Origin: Bog-756 sp050014755
GTDB taxonomy: Bacteria > Actinomycetota > Acidimicrobiia > Acidimicrobiales > RAAP-2
Length of the DNA stretch: 26,757 nt
Reading direction: 5' to 3'
Assembly (NCBI GenBank): GCA_050014755.1
Contig: JBEKCS010000049.1
Coordinates: forward strand, 1-26,757
The first letter of the stretch is position 1. Every line of letters begins with the position of its first letter. The position numbers and the translations under genes were made by a program. Shown here one piece after another: positions 15,407-23,724 of the stretch. The notes beneath the pieces are model-generated. The model was not told the DNA's origin. It saw nothing but the letters and a program-made list of their open reading frames with translations, and did no database searches.

Positions 15407-16225
15407 TCAGAAGTCGCGCATCGCCGGGTGCTGCCTGGCCACCACGGGAACCAGCAGGCGCCTGGGCGACAGCCATCCGAGCGCCGCCGACGCCCTGTTG
15501 GGGAGTCCGGGAATGACCACGGCGCGGTTGGCGTCCATGCCGGCCACCCCGGCCCGGGCCACGGCGCCGGCCGGCACCCAGAAGATCCTGGGCATGGCCC
15601 CGGCCATCTGGTCGGGGTCGATGCCCGCCGCCTCGGCGAACCCGGTCTCGACCGGTCCGGGGCAGAGGGCGGTGACCGTCACGCCCTGGGAGCGGAGCTC
15701 CTCGCGGATGGCGTGGCTGTAGGAGAGGACGAAGGCCTTGGCGCCCCCGTAGCCGGCCTGGCCGGGGATCGGCTGGAAGGCGGCCGTCGAGGCCACGTTG
15801 AGGATGCAGCCGCTGCGACGCTCCACCATCCCCGGGGTGAACAGCGAACACAGGTGGACGACGGCCTCCACGTCGGTCCGGATCATGGCGATCTCGCGGT
15901 CGGGGTCGGACCGGTAGACGGGCCCGAGGGTGGAGAACCCGGCGTTGTTGACCAGAACGTTGACGGCCAGGCCGAGGTCGGCCACCCGCCCGGGCAGGCC
16001 CCGGCGGGCCTCGGCGTCGGCCAGGTCGGTGGGCAGCACCTCCACCTGGACGCCGTGGCGCGCCGACAGCGATTCGGCGAGCGCCTGCAGCTTGGACTCG
16101 GTCCGGGCCACCAGGGTGACCCCGAGCCCCCGGCCGGCCAGGAGGCCGGCGATCTCCTGGCCGATGCCGGAGGAGGCTCCGGTCACCAGGCAGGTGCGGT
16201 CGGGTCGGGCAGCGGGCAGGCTCAT
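15407..16225 (-). CDS. Short-chain dehydrogenase/reductase (SDR), second
   Basis: 272 residues. TGASSGIGQE at 15-24 binds NADP, LVNNAGF near 91-97, Ser146 (NVASTAAF), Tyr159 and Lys163 (YGGAK) form the catalytic set. A DltE/YqjQ-like subtype is suggested by LVARTESKLQALAESL after the first beta-alpha unit, which favours NADP(H). The C-terminal extension PRRLLVPVVARQHPAMRDF is typical of this subgroup. ATG 16225 is preceded by TACGCT at 8 nt and lacks a clear Shine-Dalgarno. It is the third of three minus-strand genes (LLM oxidoreductase, NTF2-like, SDR), 49 bp after the second. Confidence 0.88.
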   Translation of the reverse strand: MSLPAARPDRTCLVTGASSGIGQEIAGLLAGRGLGVTLVARTESKLQALAESLSARHGVQVEVLPTDLADAEARRGLPGRVADLGLAVNVLVNNAGFSTLGPVYRSDPDREIAMIRTDVEAVVHLCSLFTPGMVERRSGCILNVASTAAFQPIPGQAGYGGAKAFVLSYSHAIREELRSQGVTVTALCPGPVETGFAEAAGIDPDQMAGAMPRIFWVPAGAVARAGVAGMDANRAVVIPGLPNRASAALGWLSPRRLLVPVVARQHPAMRDF

Positions 16226-16274
16226 GGACGAAGAGCGTAGGCCCGCGGGCGACGGGCCCGTCCGGCCGCGGCGG

Positions 16275-16751
16275 TCACCGGCCGGGGCCGATCCGGCCGA
16301 CCGGACGTTCCTCGATCCGGCGCAGGTGGAGGACCCGGCGGGCGATGCGCCACCCCGTGTCCAGTCGTCGGTAGTCGTCGGCATACCGCAGGTACCAGAT
16401 GGTGTCGAGGCCGCCCCGGTCTTCGTCGCCGGTCCCTGCCGGCCCACCGGCGGGTCGGCCGAGGTGGTGGGCCACTCCGGTCACCTCGCCGGTGGCCGAG
16501 TCCCCGTCGACGGCGTAGGTGGCCGGCCCGACCCGGTGGTACGTGGCCACGTAGCGACGGAGCCCCGACGGGATCGCCTCGAGCGCGTCGGTGCCGGCCC
16601 GACAGATCGTCGGCGCGTCGCCCCGGGAGCCGTCGGGCACCCACAGCTCCCCGTCGACGGTGAACAGCGCGGCGAAGGCGGGACCGTCGAGGGTGTCGAC
16701 GGCGCCCGCGTAGGCCACCGACAGGGCGCGCAGGTCGGCGGAACCGCTCAT
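16275..16751 (-). CDS. NTF2-like (SnoaL-type) protein
   Basis: 158 residues with an alpha+beta cone pattern. The N-terminal helix DLRALSVAYAGAVDTLDGPAF is followed by FTVDGELWVPDG, a strand-rich middle (RYVATYHRVGPATYAV), and a C-terminal ADDYRRLDTGWRIARRVL. This is the arrangement of SnoaL_4/NTF2-like proteins, which act as small hydrolases, isomerases or dehydratases, or as binding subunits. The His in ATYHRVG matches the histidine commonly found in the pocket. ATG 16751 overlaps the stop of the LLM oxidoreductase by 4 nt (ATGA), so it is translated with it and probably works on the same substrate class. Confidence 0.78.
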   Translation of the reverse strand: MSGSADLRALSVAYAGAVDTLDGPAFAALFTVDGELWVPDGSRGDAPTICRAGTDALEAIPSGLRRYVATYHRVGPATYAVDGDSATGEVTGVAHHLGRPAGGPAGTGDEDRGGLDTIWYLRYADDYRRLDTGWRIARRVLHLRRIEERPVGRIGPGR

Positions 16752-17641
16752 GACGTGGTCGGCAGGAGGCCGAACCGGGCGGCAAAGGTGGACAGCTCGT
16801 CCGCCAGGCCGTCGAGATCCCCGCTCATCGAGGTGGACAGCAGCATCCGGTCGATCCCGGCGGCCTCGGCCGCGGCCACCTCGTCCTCGGTGGTGGTGGG
16901 GAGGTAGCCCGACACCGAGAGCTCGATGCCGTCCGGGTCACGCCCCGCCTCCACCGCCGCCTCACGCATCTGCCCGATGCGGAGTGTCAGGTCCTCGGCG
17001 GACAGGCCGAGGGGTTGGAAGCCGTCCCCGAGGCGCCCGGCGCGGCGCGCGGCGGCCTCGCTGTGCCCGCCGATGTGGAGCGGCACGCCCTCCGGACGGA
17101 AGGGCTTCGGAAAGGAGTGGGCGTGGCGGAACGAGACGAACTCACCGGAGAACGCCGCGCCCTGCGGACCCGAGTCGGCCCACAGCACGCGCATGGCCTC
17201 GATGGTCTCGTCCATCCGGCGGCCCCTGGTCCGGGGGTCGGCCCCTGTGGCCCGGAGCTCCTCTTCCATCCATCCCACCCCGAGGCACATCCGGACCCGT
17301 CCCTTGGACAGCACGTCCACGGTGGCGATGCGCTTGGCCAGGACCACCGCCTGGTGGTTGGGGACCACCAGGACCCCGGTGGCCAGGGCGATCCGATCGG
17401 TCACGGCGGCCAGGAAGGCCATCAGGTCCAGCGGGTCCGGGATGCGGCAGTCGTCGGGCAGGGGCATCTTCCCCGACGTCGCGTACGGATAGGTGCTCGT
17501 GTAGTCGGAGACCACCACGGCGTGTTCGACCAGGACGAGGCACTCGAACCCGCACCCCTCGACGTGACGGGCGAACGAGCTCATCCAATCCGGGTCGGCC
17601 GTGGCCCCCGTCCGAACGGGAGGGATGATTCCGAACTGCAT
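16748..17641 (-). CDS. LLM-class, probably F420-dependent oxidoreductase
   Basis: 297 residues of the luciferase-like monooxygenase fold. MQFGIIPPVRTG begins the first strand, then ALATGVLVVPNHQAVVLAKR and RMCLGVGWMEEELRATG, the family's central motifs, and VPLHIGGHSEAAARRAG in the C-terminal part. Mycobacterial and acidimicrobial members of this TIGR03619-like group use F420 instead of flavin; use of F420 here is inferred. ATG 17641 has AAGGAG 7 nt upstream; the longer upstream frame is shadow. It is first of the three-gene set with the NTF2-like protein and SDR, and divergent from the Tat-exported protein. A perfect 13-bp hairpin lies about 80 bp upstream. Confidence 0.88.
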   Translation of the reverse strand: MQFGIIPPVRTGATADPDWMSSFARHVEGCGFECLVLVEHAVVVSDYTSTYPYATSGKMPLPDDCRIPDPLDLMAFLAAVTDRIALATGVLVVPNHQAVVLAKRIATVDVLSKGRVRMCLGVGWMEEELRATGADPRTRGRRMDETIEAMRVLWADSGPQGAAFSGEFVSFRHAHSFPKPFRPEGVPLHIGGHSEAAARRAGRLGDGFQPLGLSAEDLTLRIGQMREAAVEAGRDPDGIELSVSGYLPTTTEDEVAAAEAAGIDRMLLSTSMSGDLDGLADELSTFAARFGLLPTTS

Positions 17642-17721
17642 GGGGATGCTCCTTCGTGCCGGTCCGGTCGCCCGGTGGTCGCCGCGACCGGCCCGGCCGC
17701 GGACCGAGCGTAAACGGGGAG

Positions 17722-17753
17722 CCCGCCCGCCGCCACCACGGGCGGCGGGCGGG
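17722..17753. promoter_or_regulatory. Perfect 13-bp-stem hairpin in divergent intergenic region
   Basis: CCCGCCCGCCGCC (17722-17734), a 6-nt loop ACCACG, and the exact complement (17741-17753) form a very stable stem. It sits in the 244-bp gap between the divergent LLM oxidoreductase and Tat-exported protein genes, where no terminator is needed. It could fold in the leader of either mRNA or be a leftover terminator. Function unknown. Confidence 0.5.
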
Positions 17754-17885
17754 ACGTGGCGGGGAGCCCCCTCGGGCGTCGACCCGATGAACCCGCGCAC
17801 CGGACGGTGCCTGGCTACGCTTTGGAGGACGATCCGGTTTGCATCTGCCCCGCCGGAGGGGACCGTTGGCGGGAGTTACAGGACC

Positions 17886-19688
17886 ATGAAACGCCGAGGC
17901 GCACACAGCCCGTCACCGCACCCGGACGACCCGGGTAGCCGCAACGGCGAGCGGCGGACCATCAGCAGGCGGCGGTTCCTCGGGTGGACCGCGGCCGGAG
18001 GCGCCACGGCGGCGATCGTGGCCGCAGAAATCGAGTCCGGCACCTCGAAGGCTCCGCGGAGCGCCGCCGGGGCCGACCATCCGGCCCGGACGGCCACGGG
18101 TAGGACGCACACGGGCACCACCCCGACCCAGCCCCCCGAGGGGGAGTTGACGTACGTGCAGGGGGTCGCCCTCCCCACCTCGCCGGCCATCGTCGCCGAG
18201 AACTCCCTCGTCGGCGACCTCTGGTGGGTGACCTCACCCCAGAACCCCGGCGACATGGAGGGCTACGCCAACCTGGTCAGCGCCCAGGTCGGCGACAAAG
18301 TGACCCTCATGGTCAACACCAAGGCCACGACGTTCCACGTCGAGGCGTTCCGGATGGGTCACTACCAGGGCATCGGCGGACGGCGGGTGTGGCAGTCGGC
18401 CGAGATCCCCGGCCTGCGGCAGACGCCCCCCGTGCTCCTACCCGGGACCAACACGGTGGAGTGCCAGTGGGCCCCGTCCCTCGAGGTGGCGATCGGCCCC
18501 ACGTGGCCGCCGGGCGCCTACCTGTTCAAGCTGGTCGGAGCCACCGGCGAGCAGGGCCTGGTGCCGTTCTGCGTCCGCGACGACTCGTCGAATTCGGCCT
18601 TCCTGATCCAGCACAGCGTGACCACGTGGCAGGCGTACAACCGCTGGGGCGGCTATTCGCTCTACTACGGCAACGCGGACGGCGTCCTCTCCTACACCCA
18701 GGACTCGGGCGACGCGACCTACGAGAACCGTTCCCGGATCGTGTCGTTCGACCGGCCCTACCCCCACGACTGGGCGTCGGGGGCGTCGGACTTCGTGGGG
18801 AACGAGCTCCCGCTCATCTTCCAGGCCGAACAGCTCGGGCTCGACGTCTCCTACTGGACCGACATCGACCTCCACCAGCAGCCGCACCTCCTGGCCAACC
18901 ATCGGGCCCTGTTCAGCCTCGGGCACGACGAGTACTGGTCGACACCCATGCGCGACGGGGTCGAGACGGCGGTGCAGCAGGGACTCAACGTGGCGTTCCT
19001 CGGTGCGAACGCCTGCTACCGGCAGATCCGGCTCCAACCGTCGGCGCTCGGTCCCGACCGCTACCAGGTCTGCTACAAGTCCGCCGACGAGGACCCGATG
19101 TTCGGCAAGGACGACGCCCTGGTCTCCATCGACTGGGATCTCCCTCCGGTCTCGAATCCCGAATCGTCGCTGAAGGGAACCACGTACCAGGACATCGACG
19201 CGCAGGCCGACATGGTGATCGTCGACCCCACGTCGTGGCTGCTGGCCGGGACCGGCCTCGCGGCGGGTCAGCACCTCCCGAACGTCGTCCGGGGCGAGTT
19301 CGACCGCTATGAGCCGGGCGGGCCCGCGCCGGCCAACGTCGACGTGATCGCCCACTCACTGGTCGCCAACCGCAACCACAACTTCTCCGACATCACCTGG
19401 TACACGACGGCGGCCGGAGGCGGTGTGCTCGACACCGGCAACGCGAGCTGGGTCGGTCAGCTCGGCGACGCGCCCCTCATCCCTTCGCTGATCCTGCCCT
19501 CCGCAATACCCGGGGTGACCGGGTACCTGCAGCGGATCATGCTCAACGTCTACTCGGTGCTCGGGACGGCACCGGCGAGCATCACCACTCCGTCGACGGG
19601 GACGTGGCAGGCCGTCTACCCGGGCTCCGGAGACCATGGCGGAACGACGTCGACCGCTCCAGGGGCCCCTGACACCGTGACGGCCTGA
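17886..19688 (+). CDS. Tat-exported protein with N,N-dimethylformamidase large-subunit-like domain
   Basis: 600 residues. Residues 27-33 (SRRRFLG) with the following hydrophobic stretch WTAAGGATAAIVAA form a twin-arginine signal, so the folded protein is exported. After a Thr/Pro-rich linker (about 65-85) comes a beta-rich domain (about 88-230) and then the conserved part with TTWQAYNRWGGYSLYYGN (247-263), LFSLGHDEYWS (342-352) and LNVAFLGANACYRQI. This is the pattern of the DMFase beta-subunit C-terminal family. In the Paracoccus enzyme two tyrosines and a glutamate hold a mononuclear iron; Tyr260-region and Glu349 are candidates here, by motif only. Most family members are not amidases of known substrate. 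ATG 17886 follows a weak GGAG. Convergent with recA. Confidence 0.8.
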   Translation: MKRRGAHSPSPHPDDPGSRNGERRTISRRRFLGWTAAGGATAAIVAAEIESGTSKAPRSAAGADHPARTATGRTHTGTTPTQPPEGELTYVQGVALPTSPAIVAENSLVGDLWWVTSPQNPGDMEGYANLVSAQVGDKVTLMVNTKATTFHVEAFRMGHYQGIGGRRVWQSAEIPGLRQTPPVLLPGTNTVECQWAPSLEVAIGPTWPPGAYLFKLVGATGEQGLVPFCVRDDSSNSAFLIQHSVTTWQAYNRWGGYSLYYGNADGVLSYTQDSGDATYENRSRIVSFDRPYPHDWASGASDFVGNELPLIFQAEQLGLDVSYWTDIDLHQQPHLLANHRALFSLGHDEYWSTPMRDGVETAVQQGLNVAFLGANACYRQIRLQPSALGPDRYQVCYKSADEDPMFGKDDALVSIDWDLPPVSNPESSLKGTTYQDIDAQADMVIVDPTSWLLAGTGLAAGQHLPNVVRGEFDRYEPGGPAPANVDVIAHSLVANRNHNFSDITWYTTAAGGGVLDTGNASWVGQLGDAPLIPSLILPSAIPGVTGYLQRIMLNVYSVLGTAPASITTPSTGTWQAVYPGSGDHGGTTSTAPGAPDTVTA

Positions 19689-19757
19689 GACCCGACGAGC
19701 CGGCGATGGTCCGACGGGTGCGGGGAGGCGCCGGCAGTTCTCTCGGTACCGACGCCC

Positions 19758-19794
19758 CGGATCGGGGCCGACCGTGGGGGCCGGACCCGATCCG
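19758..19794. terminator. Hairpin between convergent Tat-exported protein gene and recA
   Basis: CGGATCGGG (19758-19766) and CCCGATCCG (19786-19794) form a 9-bp perfect stem; the loop holds a further GCC/GGC pairing. It lies in the 126-bp gap between convergent genes, so it can serve both. No T-run on either strand. Confidence 0.55.
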
Positions 19795-19814
19795 TACGCC
19801 GCTGACGACGTCGG

Positions 19815-20906
19815 TCAGTCGCTCAGTGTGATGGGCTCGTCCAGTGTGATGGACTCGTCGTCGAGGATCAGGTCGTCCACCGGTGGGCGCTGGTCGCCGG
19901 CGGCATCGGCGGCCTTTGCCGCGTTCTGCGCGGCCAGATGCTCGCGGATCCGCTCGTCGACCTCGGCCATGAGCTGGGGGTTCTCGGTCAGGAAATTCTT
20001 CACGTTCTCCCGACCCTGTCCGAGCTGCTCGCCCTCGTAAGTGAACCAGGCGCCGGACTTCTTGATGAAGCCGAGCTCCACCCCGACGTCGAGGAGCGAG
20101 CCCTCACGGCTGATCCCCCGACCGAAGGAGATGTCGAACTCCGCCTGCTTGAACGGCGGGGAACACTTGTTCTTGACCACCTTGACCCGGGTCCGGTTGC
20201 CGACCTGATCGGCACCGTCCTTGATGGTCTCGATCCGTCGGATGTCGAGGCGGATCGACGAGTAGAACTTCAGCGCCCGGCCCCCGGGGGTCACCTCGGG
20301 CGAGCCGTACATGACACCGATCTTCTCCCGCAGCTGGTTGATGAAGATGGCGATGGTCCGGGACTTCGACAACGTCCCGGTCAGCTTGCGCAGTGCCTGG
20401 GACATCAGACGGGCCTGCAGTCCGACGTGGGAGTCCCCCATCTCCCCCTCGATCTCGGCGCGGGGGGTGAGGGCGGCCACCGAGTCGATGACCAGTACGT
20501 CGAGGGCACCCGAGCGGATCAGCATGTCGGCGATCTCGAGGGCCTGCTCGCCCGTGTCGGGCTGGGAGATCAGCAGATCGTCGATGTTGACGCCGATGGC
20601 CTTGGCATAGACCGGGTCCATGGCGTGCTCGGCGTCGATGTAGGCGCAGATGCCACCGTTGCGCTGGGCCTCGGCCACCACGTGCATGGCCAGGGTCGAC
20701 TTGCCCGAGGACTCGGGGCCGAAGATCTCCACGATGCGGCCACGGGGGAGGCCCCCGATGCCGAGGGCCAGATCCAGGGCCAGGGCCCCGGTCGGGATGG
20801 CCTCGATGTTCATGTGGAGGTTCTCCCCCATCCGCATGATCGATCCCTTGCCGAACTGCTTCTCGATCTGCCCCAGGGCCATGTCGAGTGCCTTGTCACG
20901 TTCCAT
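19815..20906 (-). CDS. recA: Recombinase RecA
   Basis: 363 residues. RecA forms ATP-dependent filaments on single-stranded DNA for strand exchange and triggers LexA self-cleavage. Start MERDKALDMALGQIEKQFG, Walker A GPESSGKST near 67-75, MAW-like and Walker B region with LLISQPDTGEQALEIAD and VLVIDSVAALTPRAEIEGEM, loop L2 region FINQLREKIGVMYGSPEVTPGG, then the C-terminal domain and an acidic tail. The tail DESITLDEPITLSD is encoded by an 18-bp tandem duplication (19824-19859, 17 of 18 identical). GAGGAG is 14 nt before ATG 20906, farther than usual. An SOS box lies about 185 bp upstream. No recX follows; the next gene is convergent. Confidence 0.98.
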   Translation of the reverse strand: MERDKALDMALGQIEKQFGKGSIMRMGENLHMNIEAIPTGALALDLALGIGGLPRGRIVEIFGPESSGKSTLAMHVVAEAQRNGGICAYIDAEHAMDPVYAKAIGVNIDDLLISQPDTGEQALEIADMLIRSGALDVLVIDSVAALTPRAEIEGEMGDSHVGLQARLMSQALRKLTGTLSKSRTIAIFINQLREKIGVMYGSPEVTPGGRALKFYSSIRLDIRRIETIKDGADQVGNRTRVKVVKNKCSPPFKQAEFDISFGRGISREGSLLDVGVELGFIKKSGAWFTYEGEQLGQGRENVKNFLTENPQLMAEVDERIREHLAAQNAAKAADAAGDQRPPVDDLILDDESITLDEPITLSD

Positions 20907-21079
20907 GTCTTGTCTGCTTCTCCTCGGTGGTGTCGTTCACTGGACCCGGCCGACCGTACGAAAAGGGTGTGACGCCCGCCCCCCGGAGGACTCCCGTGGC
21001 CCTCGCCCCGAGGGTCGACCTCCCCTGACTGCGGTGCGGTTTCTACTGCGTGCGACGCTCGCTTCGGTGCGACCCGGCC

Positions 21080-21103
21080 ACTGTAGACCCGAACGCATGT
21101 TCG
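21080..21103 (-). promoter_or_regulatory. LexA (SOS) box and -10 region upstream of recA
   Basis: CGAACGCATGTTCG at 21090-21103 is a perfect palindrome matching the GAAC-N4-GTTC LexA box of Actinobacteria and Firmicutes. TACAGT on the minus strand (21085-21080) is a -10 candidate just downstream, so LexA would block recA. The box also lies 70 bp in front of the divergent DUF3048 gene. Confidence 0.8.
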
Positions 21104-21172
21104 ATGTTGGATGCCCGGTCCGGCCGCCGGGTTCCACCGGTGACCGGTCCCGGTGGCAGTAGCGTCACCGCA

Positions 21173-22414
21173 ATGTCCGACGACGATCCGACCACCCCCG
21201 ACCCGGGCGCCGACGACGCCGGGGCGGCAGGCGCGACCGGACCGGGCGGCCCCACCATCCTCACCCGCCAGGAGCTCCGCCGCCAGCGCCAGGGGGAGTC
21301 CCGCAGGACGAGGTACGTGGTCGCCGCGGCGATCGTCGTCGTCGTCGTGGCCGGCGCCGTCCTGGCCGCCACGCTGCACGGCAGCTCGCCGAAGGCGAAG
21401 AGGGCCGCTGCGGCCACCACCACGACCACCAGGCCGGCTACGGGGGCGGCCACCTGCCCGCTGACCGGCGCCCCGGCACCGGGCGGCGTCGTCCCGGCCC
21501 GGCCCGCCCTGGCCATGAAGATCGGCAACTACACCGACGACCGCCCGTCCGCCGGCCTCGACCAGGCGGACATCGTCTTCGAGGAGCCGGTCGAGGGGAG
21601 CTACACCCGCCTGGTGGCGGTCTTCCAGTGCCAGGGGGCGACACTGGTCGGCGACCTCCGGTCGGCCCGCGAGCCCGATGTCGCCATCCTCTCGCAGCTC
21701 TCCGATCCACTCTTCATGCACGCCGGTGGCATCGACCCGGTCCTCGCCCTCCTGGCCGACGCACCGATCCGGGACGAGAACATCCTCGACGGCGGCATGG
21801 GGCCGGTGACCATCCACCCGTCCGGCCGCTACGCCCCCTACGACACGTTCTCCTCCACCGGCCCGGTGTGGGGCCTCGCCCCGTCGGACACCAAGCCCCC
21901 GGCGCCGATCTTCACCTACTCGGCCACCCCGCCGGCCGGCTCGGTGCCCGGGTCCGGGGCGAGCGTGCACATCCCGTTCTCCTCCACGTCGGACGTGACC
22001 TGGACCTGGGACCCGGCGACCGGCACCTACCTCCGGTCCTACTCCGGCGTCCCCGACACGCTGGTCAACGGCTCCCAGACCCACGCCACCAACGTCGTGG
22101 TCATGACCGTGCACACGTTCACCGGGCCCTGGGCGGAGAACAGCGAGGGAGGGTACGAGGTGGAGGTGGTCGCCACCGGCTCCGGCCCCCTGGTGGTGCT
22201 GCGCAACGGGATCGCCATCACCGGCACCTGGACCCGCTCGAGCCTCACCGGGCCGGCGACGCTCACCGCGGCCGACGGCGCACCCATCACCCTCCAGCCG
22301 GGCAACACCTGGGAGGAGCTGGCACCCGTCGGCATCCCGGTGACCACGGCCGCCGACCCGGTTCCGCCCACGACGACCACCGTCCCGGCCAACAAGAAGA
22401 GCACCAAGGCCTGA
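21173..22414 (+). CDS. DUF3048 domain membrane-anchored extracellular protein
   Basis: 413 residues. An acidic N-terminus and basic RRQRQGESRRTR precede one transmembrane helix at about 48-67 (YVVAAAIVVVVVAGAVLAA), placing the rest outside the cell. A Thr-rich linker follows, then the DUF3048/YerB-like domain with ALAMKIGNYTDDRPSAGLDQ, ADIVFEEPVEGSYTRLVAVF and DLRSAREPDVAILSQL, motifs of this family (YerB in Bacillus). The molecular function is unknown. The tail is Pro/Thr/Lys-rich. ATG 21173 is preceded by TAGCGT at 7 nt without a Shine-Dalgarno, pointing to a leaderless mRNA. It is divergent from recA across the SOS box and converges with cinA, 17 bp apart. Confidence 0.85.
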   Translation: MSDDDPTTPDPGADDAGAAGATGPGGPTILTRQELRRQRQGESRRTRYVVAAAIVVVVVAGAVLAATLHGSSPKAKRAAAATTTTTRPATGAATCPLTGAPAPGGVVPARPALAMKIGNYTDDRPSAGLDQADIVFEEPVEGSYTRLVAVFQCQGATLVGDLRSAREPDVAILSQLSDPLFMHAGGIDPVLALLADAPIRDENILDGGMGPVTIHPSGRYAPYDTFSSTGPVWGLAPSDTKPPAPIFTYSATPPAGSVPGSGASVHIPFSSTSDVTWTWDPATGTYLRSYSGVPDTLVNGSQTHATNVVVMTVHTFTGPWAENSEGGYEVEVVATGSGPLVVLRNGIAITGTWTRSSLTGPATLTAADGAPITLQPGNTWEELAPVGIPVTTAADPVPPTTTTVPANKKSTKA

Positions 22415-22431
22415 CCGCAGCCTCGGGCCGG

Positions 22432-23718
22432 TCAGTCCGGAACCGGCTCCGCCAGCGATCGTCGCAGCAGGTCCAGCATGGCGATCGTCGCGTACTGACG
22501 GACCCGCGCCCGGTCACCGGGGACGGTGAACTCGAACGCCTCGGGGTCGCGCCCCGGCCGGGCCAGTCCCACGAAGACGGTCCCGGGTGGTCGGCCGTCC
22601 TGCTCGGTAGGCCCCGCCACACCGGTGACGGACAGCCCGACGTCGGCGCCGAGGACCCGTCGGGCACCTGCGGCCATGGCCTTGGCCGCGCCCTCGGACA
22701 CGACGGGCCCCTCGGGCACGCCGAGCACGTCGAACTTCACCTCGGACGCGTAGGACACCACCGATCCCCTGAACCAGGTGCTGGCGCCGGGCACGTTGAC
22801 CAGCCGTGACGCGGCCAGACCGCCGGTGAGGGACTCGGCCAGCCCGATCGTCAGCCCTTCGGCGACCAGGACGCGGGCGACGGCATCCTCGATGGCCTCG
22901 TCGTCGACGCCGAACACGACGTCGCCGGCCACATCGGCCAGGATCGACCGGATGGCCGCCTCGTGGTTGTCGAGCAGGTCCGCCGCCGAGTCCGCGTCGG
23001 CGGCACGGACGGTGACCCGCACCTTGATGCCTTCGATCCCGCTGGCCAGGAAGGCGATGGTGGCCGTTCCGGACCCGTCGGGTGCCGGTCCGTCCAGGGT
23101 GGCGATGTACCCCGACAGCGCCTCGCCCAGGCCCGACTCGCTCATCCCCCAGGTCCGGATGACCCGGCTGGCGATGGTCCCCTCCACCTCGCCCCGCTCC
23201 GCCATCCGCCGCTGGAGGTCGGGAGCGATGGCCCGTTCGAACATGTCCGACATCTCGTAGGGCACGCCGGGCACGGCGTAGACGACCTTGTGGCCGACCG
23301 GGCAGATCAATCCGGGCGCGGTCCCCTTGGTCTGCGGGATGATCGCCGCGCCCTCAGGCACGTCGGCCTGGCGGAGGTTCGACTCCGGCATCTCCCGACC
23401 GCGGCTGACGAACATGGTCCGGATCCTGGCCACCACCTCGTCGTCCCTGACGAGGGGGACGTTCATCACCTCGGCGATGGCGTCGCGGGTGATGTCGTCG
23501 TGGGTCGGCCCCAGACCACCGCAGACGATGACCCCGTCGCTACGGGCCAACGCGGTACGGACGGCGAGGACGATGCGGTCGTGGTTGTCCCCCACCGCCT
23601 GGTGGAAGTGCGAACCCACCCCTACCGCGGCGAGGTGCTCGCCGAGCCACTGCGAGTTGGTGTCGGCGATCTGCCCGAGGAGCAGCTCGGTCCCCACCGC
23701 GACGATCTCGACGCGCAC
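22432..23718 (-). CDS. cinA: CinA-family protein (nicotinamide-nucleotide amidase / MoCF domain)
   Basis: 428 residues, full-length two-domain CinA. The N-terminal COG1058 domain (about 1-170) shows GTELLLGQIADTNSQWL, GGLGPTHDDITRDAIAE and YAVPGVPYEMSDMF. The C-terminal amidase domain (about 265-420) shows GLAESLTGGLAASRLVNVPG with the catalytic serine and YASEVKFDVLGV. CinA/PncC hydrolyses NMN to nicotinate mononucleotide in the pyridine-nucleotide salvage cycle, and the N-terminal domain can act on ADP-ribose. It is third in rimO-pgsA-cinA: GTG 23718 lies 6 bp after the pgsA stop with GAGGGG 2 nt upstream. In many Actinobacteria cinA precedes recA; here a divergent DUF3048 gene separates them. 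Confidence 0.95.
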   Translation of the reverse strand: MRVEIVAVGTELLLGQIADTNSQWLGEHLAAVGVGSHFHQAVGDNHDRIVLAVRTALARSDGVIVCGGLGPTHDDITRDAIAEVMNVPLVRDDEVVARIRTMFVSRGREMPESNLRQADVPEGAAIIPQTKGTAPGLICPVGHKVVYAVPGVPYEMSDMFERAIAPDLQRRMAERGEVEGTIASRVIRTWGMSESGLGEALSGYIATLDGPAPDGSGTATIAFLASGIEGIKVRVTVRAADADSAADLLDNHEAAIRSILADVAGDVVFGVDDEAIEDAVARVLVAEGLTIGLAESLTGGLAASRLVNVPGASTWFRGSVVSYASEVKFDVLGVPEGPVVSEGAAKAMAAGARRVLGADVGLSVTGVAGPTEQDGRPPGTVFVGLARPGRDPEAFEFTVPGDRARVRQYATIAMLDLLRRSLAEPVPD

Positions 23719-23724
23719 GGCCCC

